Source: Rhizobium sp. BT04
GTDB lineage: Bacteria; Pseudomonadota; Alphaproteobacteria; Rhizobiales; Rhizobiaceae
Length of the DNA stretch: 64,000 nt
Assembly (NCBI RefSeq): GCF_030053135.1
Contig: NZ_CP125652.1
Coordinates: forward strand, 2,929,001 to 2,993,000
Reading direction: 5' to 3'
Shown here: one piece after another, positions 41,853 to 52,573 of the stretch
How positions within the stretch are numbered: position 1 is the stretch's first letter
Layout: each line of letters opens with the position of its first letter
Notes under the pieces: model-generated
The model's input: only the letters and a program-made list of their open reading frames with translations
What the model was told of the DNA's origin: nothing
Databases searched by the model: none
Translations under genes and position numbers: made by a program

Positions 41853-42564
41853 GATCATCTTCGATACGGAAACCACCGGCCTCGACAACCGCGCCGACCG
41901 CATCATCGAAATCGGCGGCATCGAGCTCTTCAACCATTTCCCCACAGGCAACGTGATCCATATCTTCATCAATCCGGGAGATCAGAAGGTTCATCCGGAT
42001 GCGCTCGCCGTGCACGGCATCACCGACGAGTTCCTGAAGGACAAGAAGCCTTTCGCCGACGTTGCCGAAGAAATCCTGACCTTCTTCGGCGATGCCAAGT
42101 GGATCGCCCACAACGCCACCTTCGATATGGGCTTCATCAATGCCGAATTCGCGCGGATCGGTTTGCCGCCGATCCTGCCGGAGAGGGTGGTCGATACCCT
42201 GTCGATGGCGCGGCGCAAACATCCGATGGGGCCGAATTCGCTCGACGCGCTCTGCCGGCGCTACGGCATCGACAATTCGCACCGCACTAAACACGGCGCA
42301 CTGCTCGACTCCGAATTGCTTGCCGAAGTCTATATCGAGATGATCGGCGGCAGACAGGCAGCCTTCGGCCTGAGCACTGCTACGTCAGGCCAGAACGGTC
42401 GCGGCGATAGGGTAGAAGAAGACGATGTGGTGATCGCATCAGTGCTCGAGCGGCCCCGGCCGCTCGCCCCGCGCCTCAGCCAGTCCGAGGCGCAGGCCCA
42501 TGAGGCGCTCGTCGCCAAGCTCGGCGATAAAGGCATCTGGGCCAAATACGCCAACCTCGATTAA
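41845..42564 (+). CDS. dnaQ: DNA polymerase III epsilon subunit (3'-5' exonuclease)
   Basis: Proofreading subunit of the replicase. 239 residues; Exo I FDTETTGLD (Asp7, Glu9), Exo II HNATFDMGF (Asp94), Exo III HGALLDSELLAEVY (His/Asp). The C-terminus (about 185-239) includes the flexible linker to the alpha subunit. It starts inside the end of coaE and is followed by a strong hairpin. The order aroE-coaE-dnaQ-secB is common in alphaproteobacteria near the origin. Confidence 0.95.
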   Translation: MREIIFDTETTGLDNRADRIIEIGGIELFNHFPTGNVIHIFINPGDQKVHPDALAVHGITDEFLKDKKPFADVAEEILTFFGDAKWIAHNATFDMGFINAEFARIGLPPILPERVVDTLSMARRKHPMGPNSLDALCRRYGIDNSHRTKHGALLDSELLAEVYIEMIGGRQAAFGLSTATSGQNGRGDRVEEDDVVIASVLERPRPLAPRLSQSEAQAHEALVAKLGDKGIWAKYANLD

Positions 42565-42582
42565 ACCAGCCCTCAATTGAAA

Positions 42583-42605
42583 ATGCCCGGGACTTGCCCG
42601 GGCAT
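42583..42605. terminator. Hairpin between convergent dnaQ and secB
   Basis: Perfect 9-bp stem ATGCCCGGG / CCCGGGCAT with a 5-nt loop, between the dnaQ and secB stop codons. There is no long T run, but the stem is GC-rich and well placed for both transcripts. Confidence 0.6.
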
Positions 42606-42632
42606 CCGCATGTCAGAACAGAAAAGATCCGC

Positions 42633-43115
42633 TCAGTTCGGAACGGCCTGAACCTTGGCGCGGGCCTGTTCTTCGGCAACGCGCTGAGCGAACATCTGCG
42701 TGAAGTCGATCGGGTCGATCATCAGCGGCGGGAAACCACCGTTGCGGGTGACGTCGGCGATGATCTGACGGGCGAAGGGGAAGAGCATGCGCGGGCACTC
42801 GATGAAGAGAACCGGCAGCATGTGTTCCTGCGGGAAACCGGCAACGCGGAAGACGCCGCCATAGGCGAGCTCGGTATGGAAAACCGTCTTGTCGCCGTCC
42901 TTGGCTTCGGCATTCAGCGATAGCACGACATCGAAATCCGTGTCCGAAAGCGGATTGGCGTTGACGTTCACATTGATATTGATCGTCGGCGCCTTGTCGC
43001 GGGCCTGCAGCGAACGCGGCGCACCCGGATTTTCGAAGGAGAGATCCTTGGTATATTGCGCAAGGATCGAAAGGGTGGGGCTGGCCGCACCGTTGCTGTT
43101 GTTATCGTCTGCCAT
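42633..43115 (-). CDS. secB: Protein-export chaperone SecB
   Basis: Holds pre-proteins unfolded and delivers them to SecA. 160 residues; [18 protein letters not shown] and the beta-strand [11 protein letters not shown] match the family, with the C-terminal [23 protein letters not shown] 43115 follows GAGGAAAAG. The acidic N-terminal ADDNNSNG stretch is common in alphaproteobacterial SecB. fxsA lies 138 bases upstream on the same strand. Confidence 0.95.
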   Translation of the reverse strand: MADDNNSNGAASPTLSILAQYTKDLSFENPGAPRSLQARDKAPTININVNVNANPLSDTDFDVVLSLNAEAKDGDKTVFHTELAYGGVFRVAGFPQEHMLPVLFIECPRMLFPFARQIIADVTRNGGFPPLMIDPIDFTQMFAQRVAEEQARAKVQAVPN

Positions 43116-43182
43116 TGGCTTTTCCTCGAGGGGCATGGGAATGGTGCCGCCATCTAACATTTCAGGGAAGGGCTTACAACCC

Positions 43183-43221
43183 TGGGCGCTTGGCCTGAGC
43201 GCTTGGTCTGAGCGCCTGACC
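43183..43221. repeat. Three tandem 13-bp repeats between fxsA and secB
   Basis: TGGGCGCTTGGCC, TGAGCGCTTGGTC and TGAGCGCCTGACC lie end to end. They are 68-106 bases upstream of the secB start. No ORF covers them. They may be operator repeats or simple slippage products. Confidence 0.6.
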
Positions 43222-43253
43222 GGGGCTTGGCGCGGTTGATCGGTCGAAGCGCC

Positions 43254-43769
43254 TCAATCGCCGAGATGTTTGCCGGACCACGGCGAGTTGCGGTCCGGTT
43301 CCCTATGATAGTCCTCGTCGTCGAGATCCACCACCTTCGAGTTTGGTTTGCGGTCGCGGAAATCGGGTTGCGGGCCGGAGGAAAAGCCGCCCTTGGCATT
43401 GACGACGACGAAGCGTTTGGCGATTGCCCGCCAGACGAGATCGCGCACCGGTGGAATGAGAATGAGGATCGCGATCAGATCGGTGAGGAAGCCGGGAATG
43501 ATCAGGAGCAGCGAGGCGATGACGTTCATCGCCGGCCGCAACAGGTCGCGGCCCGGCATCACCCCGTTTCGTCCTTCACTCGACATGCGGCGCAAAATAC
43601 CGATGCCCTGCCGGCGCAGCAGAACCACCCCGGCAACGAAGCCCAGCATGACGAGAGCAAGCGTCAGCCCCAATCCGATTGCCCGGCCGACGACGACGAA
43701 ACCGGCGATTTCGGCGAGCGGCAGCAGCAGAATGAAAGCTGGCAGGATCGAAAAACGCATGGTCGTCAT
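43254..43769 (-). CDS. fxsA: FxsA family membrane protein
   Basis: 171-residue cytoplasmic-membrane protein of the FxsA family, known in E. coli for relieving F-plasmid exclusion of phage T7; its normal job is unclear. Hydrophobic segments at about 8-25, 28-48 and 80-105; LLPLAEIAGFVVVG and LLLIIPGFLTDLIAILILIP are typical. The C-terminus (125-171) is hydrophilic and acidic. ATG 43760 is a possible alternative start. Divergent from the Tim44-like gene. Confidence 0.85.
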   Translation of the reverse strand: MTTMRFSILPAFILLLPLAEIAGFVVVGRAIGLGLTLALVMLGFVAGVVLLRRQGIGILRRMSSEGRNGVMPGRDLLRPAMNVIASLLLIIPGFLTDLIAILILIPPVRDLVWRAIAKRFVVVNAKGGFSSGPQPDFRDRKPNSKVVDLDDEDYHREPDRNSPWSGKHLGD

Positions 43770-43822
43770 GTCCCGGGCTTGCCGGTCTCCTCTTGGGCGC
43801 CGGCGAAGATGCCAGCCATCAT

Positions 43823-43850
43823 TTGAATCATCTGTATAGGCAGACTATAT
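43823..43850 (+). promoter_or_regulatory. Probable promoter of the Tim44-like / mltA / smr / xre operon
   Basis: TTGAAT (43823-43828), 16-base spacer, CTATAT (43845-43850), close to the rhizobial sigma-70 pattern, with about 36 bases left to the ATG at 43893. Confidence 0.45.
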
Positions 43851-43892
43851 GGGAGTACAAATCAGAGATGTTAACGGCGGCTGCGATACGAT

Positions 43893-44597
43893 ATGAGTTC
43901 GAACGACTTCATCACATTATTCTTCCTGGTGGCGGCTGTGCTGATTTTCTTTCAGTTGCGCTCCGTGCTCGGGCGTCGCACAGGAAATGAGAAGCCGCCG
44001 CGCGATCTCTATACGCCACGGGACGCAGCACCGGCCGAGGCCGCCGATGGCGGCAAGGTCGTGACGCTGCCGCGCCGCGATGCGACGACGGAGGACGAGG
44101 ATCGCTTCGCCGCCATCGATGCCGTCGCCGCGCCGGGAACGCCCCTCAATGAATCGCTGCGCGCGCTGAACAAGGCTGATCCCGCCTTCAGCCCGAAGGA
44201 GTTTCTGAACGGCGCCCGCATGGCTTACGAGATGATCGTGATGGCCTATGCCGATGGCGACCGGAAAACCCTGAAGAACTTGCTGTCCCGCGAAGTCTAT
44301 GACGGCTTCGATGCGGCGATCGGCGAGCGCGAAGCCCGGGGCGAGAAGGTGAAGTCCACCTTCGTCGGCATCGACAAGGCCGAAATCACCCACGCCGAGA
44401 CGAAGGGCAGCGAAGCGCAGATCACCGTGCGCATCATCAGCCAGCTGATTTCGGCCACCTACGACAAAGCGGATGTGCTGATCGAAGGCGACGCCGAAAA
44501 CGTCGCCGAGGTCAACGATCTCTGGACCTTCGCCCGCGACACCCGCTCGCGCGATCCGAACTGGAAACTCGTGGCGACCGAATCGGAACATGAGTGA
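43893..44597 (+). CDS. Tim44-like domain protein (TimA-type)
   Basis: 234 residues with one N-terminal membrane helix (about 5-24, FITLFFLVAAVLIFFQLRSV), a charged linker rich in Pro/Ala/Asp, and a C-terminal Tim44-like domain (about 95-230; EFLNGARMAYEMIVMAYADG, LWTFARDTRSRDPNWKLVAT). Mitochondrial Tim44 anchors the import motor; in Caulobacter the bacterial homologue TimA is membrane-bound. The bacterial role is unclear. Its stop overlaps the next gene by 8 bases. Confidence 0.88.
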   Translation: MSSNDFITLFFLVAAVLIFFQLRSVLGRRTGNEKPPRDLYTPRDAAPAEAADGGKVVTLPRRDATTEDEDRFAAIDAVAAPGTPLNESLRALNKADPAFSPKEFLNGARMAYEMIVMAYADGDRKTLKNLLSREVYDGFDAAIGEREARGEKVKSTFVGIDKAEITHAETKGSEAQITVRIISQLISATYDKADVLIEGDAENVAEVNDLWTFARDTRSRDPNWKLVATESEHE

Positions 44598-45729
44598 CCA
44601 CGCATCGGACTTCGTCCTGCAGGCCATAAGCTTTGACAATTTGGAAGGCTGGAAGGATGATGATCCCTCCGGCCTTTTTGAGGTCATGCGGCGCTGCCGG
44701 CGGCAGATCACCGATGTCAAACCCTACCGCACCGGATCGCTTGGCCTGAGCGCGGAAGATCTGCTGCCGCTTCTCACGGCCGCCGAAGATTTCACGCCGT
44801 CATCTCCGGCATTGGCGCGCGCCTTTTTCGAGACGCATTGTCGGCCCTTCCTGATCCGCCGCAAGGATGGCAATTCCGGCTTCGTCACCGCTTTCTACGA
44901 ACCTGATATCGAGGTGTCGGAGCGGCCGGACGAAACTTTCCGTTTCCCTTTCTACCGTCGCCCGGACGATCTGATCGATCTCGACGACGACAATCGTCCC
45001 GCCGGGCTCGATGGGTCCTATGCTTTCGGGCGTCTGCATGACGGCCGCATCGGCGCCTATCCGGATCGCCGCGCCATCGATCAGGGCTTTCTCGAAGGCC
45101 GGGGCCTCGAAATCGCCTGGGCGAAATCGAAGGTCGATGTCTTCTTCGTGCATGTGCAGGGTGCGGCCCGCCTGCGTTACAGCGATGGCCGCATCGGCCG
45201 CATCACCTATGCGGCGAAAGCCGGCCACGCTTTTTCGGCGATCGGCAAGCTGCTGATCGACCGAGGCGAGATTGATCGTGCCGACATCTCGATGCAGACG
45301 ATCCGTGCCTGGCTGGCGCGCAATCCCGAGCGGGTGGACGACGTGCTATGGCATAACCGCTCTTATATTTTCTTCCGTGAAGCGCCCTCGCAGGCTTTCA
45401 GCCTGCGAACCGACGATCCTGAGGCAGGTCCGATCGCCGCGGCCAAGGTGCCGCTTCTCGCCGGCCGTTCCCTTGCGGTCGACCGGATGATCCATACGTT
45501 CGGCTTTCCCTTTTTCATCCGCGCCGAAAGTCTTGTCCATCTCGATCACGGCCGGCCCTTTCGCCGGCTGATGCTGGCGCTCGATACCGGCTCGGCAATC
45601 GTCGGCCCGGCGCGGGGTGATATCTTTACCGGCTCGGGGGATATGGCCGGAGAAAGTGCCGGCACCGTCCGCAACGACGCCGATTTCACCATTCTCATTC
45701 CCAAGGCCGCCGCCGGAAGATTCGACTGA
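44590..45729 (+). CDS. mltA: MltA/3D-domain lytic transglycosylase without visible signal peptide
   Basis: Membrane-bound lytic transglycosylase A family, cutting peptidoglycan glycan strands. 379 residues: MltA domain (about 95-250; NSGFVTAFYEPDIEVS, DRRAIDQGFLEGRGLEIAW, VHVQGAARLRYSDG) and C-terminal 3D domain (about 275-370) with three aspartates (LALDTGSAIVG, RGDIFTGSG, DADFTILIPK). The N-terminus (MSDHASDFVLQAISFDNLEG) begins right at the mature domain: no signal peptide or lipobox is encoded and the frame has no earlier start. Overlaps the previous gene by 8 bases and the next by 1. Confidence 0.88.
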   Translation: MSDHASDFVLQAISFDNLEGWKDDDPSGLFEVMRRCRRQITDVKPYRTGSLGLSAEDLLPLLTAAEDFTPSSPALARAFFETHCRPFLIRRKDGNSGFVTAFYEPDIEVSERPDETFRFPFYRRPDDLIDLDDDNRPAGLDGSYAFGRLHDGRIGAYPDRRAIDQGFLEGRGLEIAWAKSKVDVFFVHVQGAARLRYSDGRIGRITYAAKAGHAFSAIGKLLIDRGEIDRADISMQTIRAWLARNPERVDDVLWHNRSYIFFREAPSQAFSLRTDDPEAGPIAAAKVPLLAGRSLAVDRMIHTFGFPFFIRAESLVHLDHGRPFRRLMLALDTGSAIVGPARGDIFTGSGDMAGESAGTVRNDADFTILIPKAAAGRFD

Positions 45730-46292
45730 TGGCTAGGGATCGCAAACTCAGTGCGGATGAGAGGATCCTCTGGGGCAAGGTTGCCCGCAGCACGCGGCCG
45801 ATGCCCGGCAAGGCGGGTGAGTTGACCGAACTGGACGCTTTTCTCGCCGAAGCGGCGGCCGAGCAGGAGAAGGCCGAAAAACAGGCGCCGGTATCACCCA
45901 TGCCGCTGCAGCCGACAGCACCGGCGACGGCGAAACCGTCCGCCGGGGTGCATCATCCGCTGGAAAAACCGGTCAAGCGGAAGATCGCCAAGGGCCGGCT
46001 GGCGCTCGAAGCGCGGATCGACCTGCACGGGCTGGTGCAGAGCGAGGCTCACGCGATCCTTCTCGATTTCCTGATCCGCGCCCACGAGCGCGGCATGCGC
46101 CATGTGCTTGTGATAACCGGCAAAGGCAGCTCGATGGGCAGCGACGGCGCGCTGAAGCGGGCCGTGCCCCTCTGGTTCTCGAAGCCGGAATTTCGCTACC
46201 TGATCTCCTCCTATGAAGCGGCCGCACAGCATCATGGCGGTGAGGGCGCTCTCTATATCCGTCTGTCGCGGCGGCATGGGGAGAGGTCATGA
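45729..46292 (+). CDS. Smr domain protein
   Basis: 187 residues: a basic N-terminus, a Pro/Ala-rich linker (about 50-85) and a C-terminal Smr domain (about 95-185) with ARIDLHGLVQSEAHAILLDF and HVLVITGKGSS. Smr domains are found in nucleases such as MutS2, and stand-alone forms are suspected nucleases; the activity here is not shown. TGATGG overlap with mltA and a 4-base ATGA overlap with the XRE gene indicate one operon. Confidence 0.85.
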   Translation: MARDRKLSADERILWGKVARSTRPMPGKAGELTELDAFLAEAAAEQEKAEKQAPVSPMPLQPTAPATAKPSAGVHHPLEKPVKRKIAKGRLALEARIDLHGLVQSEAHAILLDFLIRAHERGMRHVLVITGKGSSMGSDGALKRAVPLWFSKPEFRYLISSYEAAAQHHGGEGALYIRLSRRHGERS

Positions 46293-46666
46293 CTCCGTTC
46301 GGAGAGGCGGTTCGCCGGCTGAGAGCGCGCAAAGGTGTGTCGCAGAAGGAGATGGCGGAAGCGCTGAACGTCTCTCCCGCCTATCTCTCGGCGCTCGAAC
46401 ATGGCAAGCGCGGCGTGCCGACATTCGATCTGCTGCAGCGCATCGCCGGTTATTTCAACATCATCTGGGATGAGGCCGAGGAACTGTTCCTGCTCGCCCG
46501 CTCGTCCGACCCGCGAGTCGTGATCGACACCTCCGGCCTGCCCCCCGAATATACCGAATTTGCCAATCGGCTGGCGCGCCAGATTCGCAACCTTGACAGC
46601 GCCGAGATCGGCCGGTTATCCGCTCTTCTCGAAAATGACGGCAAAGGCGACGGAAAAGCGTCATAA
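46289..46666 (+). CDS. XRE family transcriptional regulator
   Basis: 125-residue regulator with a single helix-turn-helix (about 8-62: VRRLRARKGVSQKEMAEALN, VSPAYLSALEHGKRGVP) and a C-terminal helix region with GLPPEYTEFANRLARQIRNL. It is the last gene of the Tim44-like/mltA/smr operon, overlapping smr by 4 bases, and precedes gyrB by 135 bases. Targets are unknown; autoregulation of this operon or regulation of gyrB are guesses from position. Confidence 0.88.
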   Translation: MTPFGEAVRRLRARKGVSQKEMAEALNVSPAYLSALEHGKRGVPTFDLLQRIAGYFNIIWDEAEELFLLARSSDPRVVIDTSGLPPEYTEFANRLARQIRNLDSAEIGRLSALLENDGKGDGKAS

Positions 46667-49237
<2,571 letters not shown>

Positions 49238-49248
49238 TTGATGTTTCG

Positions 49249-49290
49249 AAACAAAAGCCCCGCCATCCCTGGATGGCGGGGCTTTTGTTT
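49249..49290. terminator. Strong bidirectional terminator after gyrB
   Basis: 20-bp perfect arms (49249-49268 and 49271-49290) with GCCCCGCCATCC / GGATGGCGGGGC at the core and A/T runs at the ends. Serves gyrB and the convergent nitroreductase gene. Confidence 0.9.
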
Positions 49291-49317
49291 GCGCGATTGG
49301 CTTGAATTCGGCTTCGC

Positions 49318-49917
49318 TCAGTTCGCAACGAAACGGCCGTTGAAGGCGACCTCGGAGAGCGGTTTGCGCTGACTGGGGAATTCGCGCGCCTGATTGCGTT
49401 CGGACAGGACACTCTTGTCGGCGAGACGGCCGAGGGCAATGCCGGCTTCGACCCGATAACCCTCGGGAATGGCGAACGTCTTACTGATTTCCTCGTGTTT
49501 GATGCCGCCCATGCCATGGGCATAGAACCCGGAGAGGCGGGCTTGAAGCGCCAAATATCCCCAGGCCGTGCCGGCGTCGAAGGAATGGGTATAGCTCGGC
49601 TTTTCCTCGCCGGAACCGGCGACCCCGGTAAAGGCGCGCGACACGACGAAGATCAGTGCTGACGCATTCTTAGCCCACTCTTGGTTGGCATCGACGAGCA
49701 ATGCGACGAATTTCTCCCAATGCTTCGAGCCTTTCAGGGCATAGATGAAGCGCCAGGGCTGTTGATTGGACGAAGACGGCGCCCAATGGGCAGCGTCGAG
49801 CAGGCTGAGCAACTGTGCCTCCTCGATGATTTCGCCGGTGAAGGCGCGCGGTGACCAACGGTCGAGAAACATCGGATCGATCGGATATTGAGATTCGCGG
49901 TTATTGCTCTTCGTCAT
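49318..49917 (-). CDS. Nitroreductase family oxidoreductase
   Basis: FMN-dependent NAD(P)H oxidoreductase family, 199 residues. Conserved features: PMFLDRWSPRAFTGE at the N-terminus, the FMN-binding WAPSSSNQQPWRF, FDAGTAWGYLALQARLSGFY and GIALGRLADK. Physiological substrate unknown (quinones, flavins or nitroaromatics are all possible). It is transcribed toward gyrB and lies 45 bases after the DUF2218 gene, probably in one unit with it. Confidence 0.85.
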   Translation of the reverse strand: MTKSNNRESQYPIDPMFLDRWSPRAFTGEIIEEAQLLSLLDAAHWAPSSSNQQPWRFIYALKGSKHWEKFVALLVDANQEWAKNASALIFVVSRAFTGVAGSGEEKPSYTHSFDAGTAWGYLALQARLSGFYAHGMGGIKHEEISKTFAIPEGYRVEAGIALGRLADKSVLSERNQAREFPSQRKPLSEVAFNGRFVAN

Positions 49918-49962
49918 GGCTGTTCCGGAGGTTGGGGGCAGAAATTCGAATCGGGGTGCGGG

Positions 49963-50247
49963 TCAGTTCGTCCAGGTGATGTCGAGTTCCTCGCGAAAGG
50001 CGAAGCGCTTCAGATGATCGTCGATGACATCATGCATTCTTCGCTGTTGCGAGGGATCGGTGACGGAAAGTGTCATGGTCAGCGCCGCATCGTCGGCGGA
50101 AAACGTCACCTCGGCTGTATCGCTGAACGGCACCCGGCCCTTCACGGGATCGAAATCGACGCTGAACTTGTGGCTCCAGTGTTTGCAGAGTTGCTGCAGG
50201 TAGCGGCTCGCATGTTCGGTCCGCACGACGGCTTTGGAGAGATGCAT
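49963..50247 (-). CDS. DUF2218 protein
   Basis: 94 residues, soluble. SKAVVRTEHASRYLQQLCKH followed by HKFSVDF and a beta-rich middle is the DUF2218 pattern, a family of unknown function often near iron or siderophore genes in other bacteria (none here). Start chosen at ATG 50247 from the family pattern; ATG 50268 is possible. The longer open frame to 50589 is antisense to the next gene and is not real. Confidence 0.8.
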   Translation of the reverse strand: MHLSKAVVRTEHASRYLQQLCKHWSHKFSVDFDPVKGRVPFSDTAEVTFSADDAALTMTLSVTDPSQQRRMHDVIDDHLKRFAFREELDITWTN

Positions 50248-50421
50248 TTTCGACGAACTCCACTTCATCTTGTATCCCGGAGTCATATTTCCTGCGTCCT
50301 CGGCTTGGCAAGCGCGGCATCGTCGCAGTTTGGGTGTACAGAGTGTCTTCCTAAAAGCGGCCTTACGCCGGCGCCGAAGCAGGATAATGAGCGCTTCAGT
50401 CAATCGATCGGAGAGTTGCGC

Positions 50422-51375
50422 ATGCTGGTGAATGGAAAATGGACGGAAGACTGGCAGCCCGTTCAGGCCAAGGATGAAAAGGGCGGCTTTATCAGGCAGA
50501 CCTCGAGTTTCCGCAACTGGGTGACCCCGGATGGCAGCGCCGGGCCGACGGGCGAGGGCGGCTTCGAAGCCGGCGCCGGCCGTTATCATCTCTATGTCGC
50601 CTATATCTGCCCCTGGGCGTCACGCACCCTGATCGGCCGCAAGCTCAAGGGCCTCGACGATGTCATTTCCGTCTCCGTCGTCGAACCGCTGCTGAGCAGA
50701 GAGGGTTGGCGCTTCGGCGATTATCCCGGCGCAACCGAGGATCACGTCAACGGCACGACCTATCTGCATGAAATCTATACGAGAGCGTGCGTCGATTTTA
50801 CCGGCCGGGCCACCGTACCGGTTCTCTGGGACAAGCAGCGAAAGACCATCGTCAACAATGAATCCGCCGATATCCTGCGCATGCTGAACGGCGGCTTCGG
50901 CGACCTGGCAAAAAACCCGATTGATCTTTACCCGGCGGAAAAACGCATCGAGATCGATGCTTTCAACGACCGCATCTATTCGGCCCTGAACAATGGCGTC
51001 TACCGCGCCGGTTTCGCCACCACGCAGCTTGCCTACGAAGAAGCTTTCGCCGATGTCTTTGCCTGCCTCGACTGGGTCGAGCCGCAGCTGGAGGATCGGT
51101 CCTTTCTCTTCGCCGATCATCCCACCGAAAGTGATATCCGGCTCTTCGTAACCCTTGTGCGCTTCGACGTCGCCTATCACGGCCTCTTCAAATGCAATCT
51201 GCGCCGGCTTTCCGACTATGCCAGCCTGCGCGCCTTTTGCCGCCGCATGCTGGATTGGCCGGGCATCGCGGAAACGGTAAATCTCGACCACATCAAGCGC
51301 GGTTATTATTCGATCGAAAGCCTCAACCCGACAAAGATCGTTCCTGCCGGCCCTGAACTGGCGGAGGTTTTTTGA
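50422..51375 (+). CDS. yqjG: Glutathionyl-hydroquinone reductase (Xi-class GST)
   Basis: Reduces glutathionyl-hydroquinones to hydroquinones using glutathione. 317 residues; the N-terminal thioredoxin-like domain holds the YICPWASR motif with catalytic Cys63, the same position as in E. coli YqjG, and NNESADILRMLN binds glutathione; the C-terminal all-alpha domain has RFDVAYHGLFKCNLRRL and DHIKRGYYSI, specific to this class. ATG 50422 with GGAGAG upstream. Divergent from DUF2218. Confidence 0.9.
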   Translation: MLVNGKWTEDWQPVQAKDEKGGFIRQTSSFRNWVTPDGSAGPTGEGGFEAGAGRYHLYVAYICPWASRTLIGRKLKGLDDVISVSVVEPLLSREGWRFGDYPGATEDHVNGTTYLHEIYTRACVDFTGRATVPVLWDKQRKTIVNNESADILRMLNGGFGDLAKNPIDLYPAEKRIEIDAFNDRIYSALNNGVYRAGFATTQLAYEEAFADVFACLDWVEPQLEDRSFLFADHPTESDIRLFVTLVRFDVAYHGLFKCNLRRLSDYASLRAFCRRMLDWPGIAETVNLDHIKRGYYSIESLNPTKIVPAGPELAEVF

Positions 51376-51525
51376 AGCGTGACGCCGAAGGGATGGTGGC
51401 AGCTTTGGCAGAAAATCATCCGAATCGCAGAAAGCCGTACCGCTTGGCGGCAAAGCCGTAATGACACCGGTGAATAATTCGTTCATAGGTGGCTGCAAAT
51501 CCGTTTTCGATGAGGAGGAAATTCC

Positions 51526-52368
51526 ATGAAGCTGATGCGTGTTGGCGAAGCAGGCAATGAAAAACCCGCGCTTCTCGATGCCGATGGCAAGATCCGCGAT
51601 CTCTCCGGCCATGTCGCCGATATCGGCGGTGAAGCCATCACGCCGGCAGGTCTTGCAAAGATTGCGGCGATCGATCCACAGAGCCTTCCGGAGCTTGCCC
51701 CCGGCCGCATCGGCGCCTGCGTTGCCGGCACCGGCAAATTCATCTGCATCGGCCTCAATTTCTCCGACCACGCCGCCGAAACCGGCGCCACCGTGCCGCC
51801 CGAGCCGGTGATCTTCATGAAGGCGACCTCGGCCATCGTTGGCCCGAACGACACCGTGCGGATTCCGCGCGGTTCGGAAAAGACTGATTGGGAAGTCGAA
51901 CTCGGCGTCGTCATCGGCAAGACCGCGAAATATGTCAGCGAGGCCGACGCGCTCGACTACGTCGCCGGCTACTGTGTTTCTCACGATGTTTCCGAGCGCG
52001 CCTTCCAGACGGAACGCGCCGGTCAGTGGACCAAGGGCAAATCCTGCGACACTTTCGGACCGATCGGTCCCTGGCTGGTCACGAAGGACGAGATCGCCGA
52101 TCCGCAAAACCTCGGAATGTGGCTGAAGGTCAACGGCCAGACGATGCAGAACGGTTCGTCCAAGACCATGGTCTATGGTGTCGCCCACATCGTTTCCTAT
52201 CTCAGCCAGTTCATGTCGCTGCATCCAGGCGACGTGATCTCCACCGGAACGCCGCCCGGCGTCGGCATGGGCATGAAACCGCCACAATATCTCAAGGATG
52301 GCGACGTCGTCGAACTCGGCATCGAAGGTCTCGGCACGCAGAAGCAGAGCTTCGTAGCGGATCGTTAA
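51526..52368 (+). CDS. Fumarylacetoacetate hydrolase (FAH) family protein
   Basis: 280-residue metal-dependent enzyme that cleaves or decarboxylates 2,4-dioxo acids. FICIGLNFSDHAAETG, the metal-binding DWEVELGVVIGK, SHDVSERAFQTERAGQW with KGKSCDTFGPIGPWLV, and STGTPPGVGMGMKPP are the family core. The N-terminal 65 residues match the sub-group that includes sugar-acid and ureidoglycolate-type enzymes. The exact substrate cannot be assigned. Strong GAGGAGG site before ATG 51526; the 150-base gap before it shows nothing else. Confidence 0.85.
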   Translation: MKLMRVGEAGNEKPALLDADGKIRDLSGHVADIGGEAITPAGLAKIAAIDPQSLPELAPGRIGACVAGTGKFICIGLNFSDHAAETGATVPPEPVIFMKATSAIVGPNDTVRIPRGSEKTDWEVELGVVIGKTAKYVSEADALDYVAGYCVSHDVSERAFQTERAGQWTKGKSCDTFGPIGPWLVTKDEIADPQNLGMWLKVNGQTMQNGSSKTMVYGVAHIVSYLSQFMSLHPGDVISTGTPPGVGMGMKPPQYLKDGDVVELGIEGLGTQKQSFVADR

Positions 52369-52411
52369 CGACGCTTTCTGCTGAGAAACTTAGGTTTTCC
52401 AGTCGATAATG

Positions 52412-52440
52412 ATGCCGGAGAGTCACTTCTCCGGCATTTC
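52412..52440 (+). terminator. Intrinsic terminator after the FAH gene
   Basis: Perfect 10-bp stem ATGCCGGAGA (52412-52421) / TCTCCGGCAT (52428-52437) with 6-nt loop, followed by TTCTTGT. Confidence 0.75.
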
Positions 52441-52462
52441 TTGTGCGGGTCTGGTTCGTCCA

Positions 52463-52477
52463 TGTTGCTGTGCAACA
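52463..52477. promoter_or_regulatory. Palindrome upstream of phaZ, possible PhaR site
   Basis: TGTTGC-TGT-GCAACA, a perfect 6-bp inverted repeat with 3-base spacer, 97 bases before the phaZ start. PhaR/AniA regulators of PHB genes are reported to bind TGC-rich inverted repeats, so it is a candidate operator. No regulator gene is in the window. Confidence 0.4.
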
Positions 52478-52573
52478 AAAAACTGTTAGTCTGCGTGACG
52501 TGCCCGCGTAACGGAAAGAGGCGATGCCTTTCAATCGGCGTCATCTTTTCGATGGAGAAAGGTGGCGCCGTCC

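Noticed and set aside
49888..50421. N-terminal extension of the glutathionyl-hydroquinone reductase frame
   Set aside because: It runs antisense over DUF2218 and the nitroreductase start; the protein from ATG 50422 puts the catalytic Cys at the family position 63.
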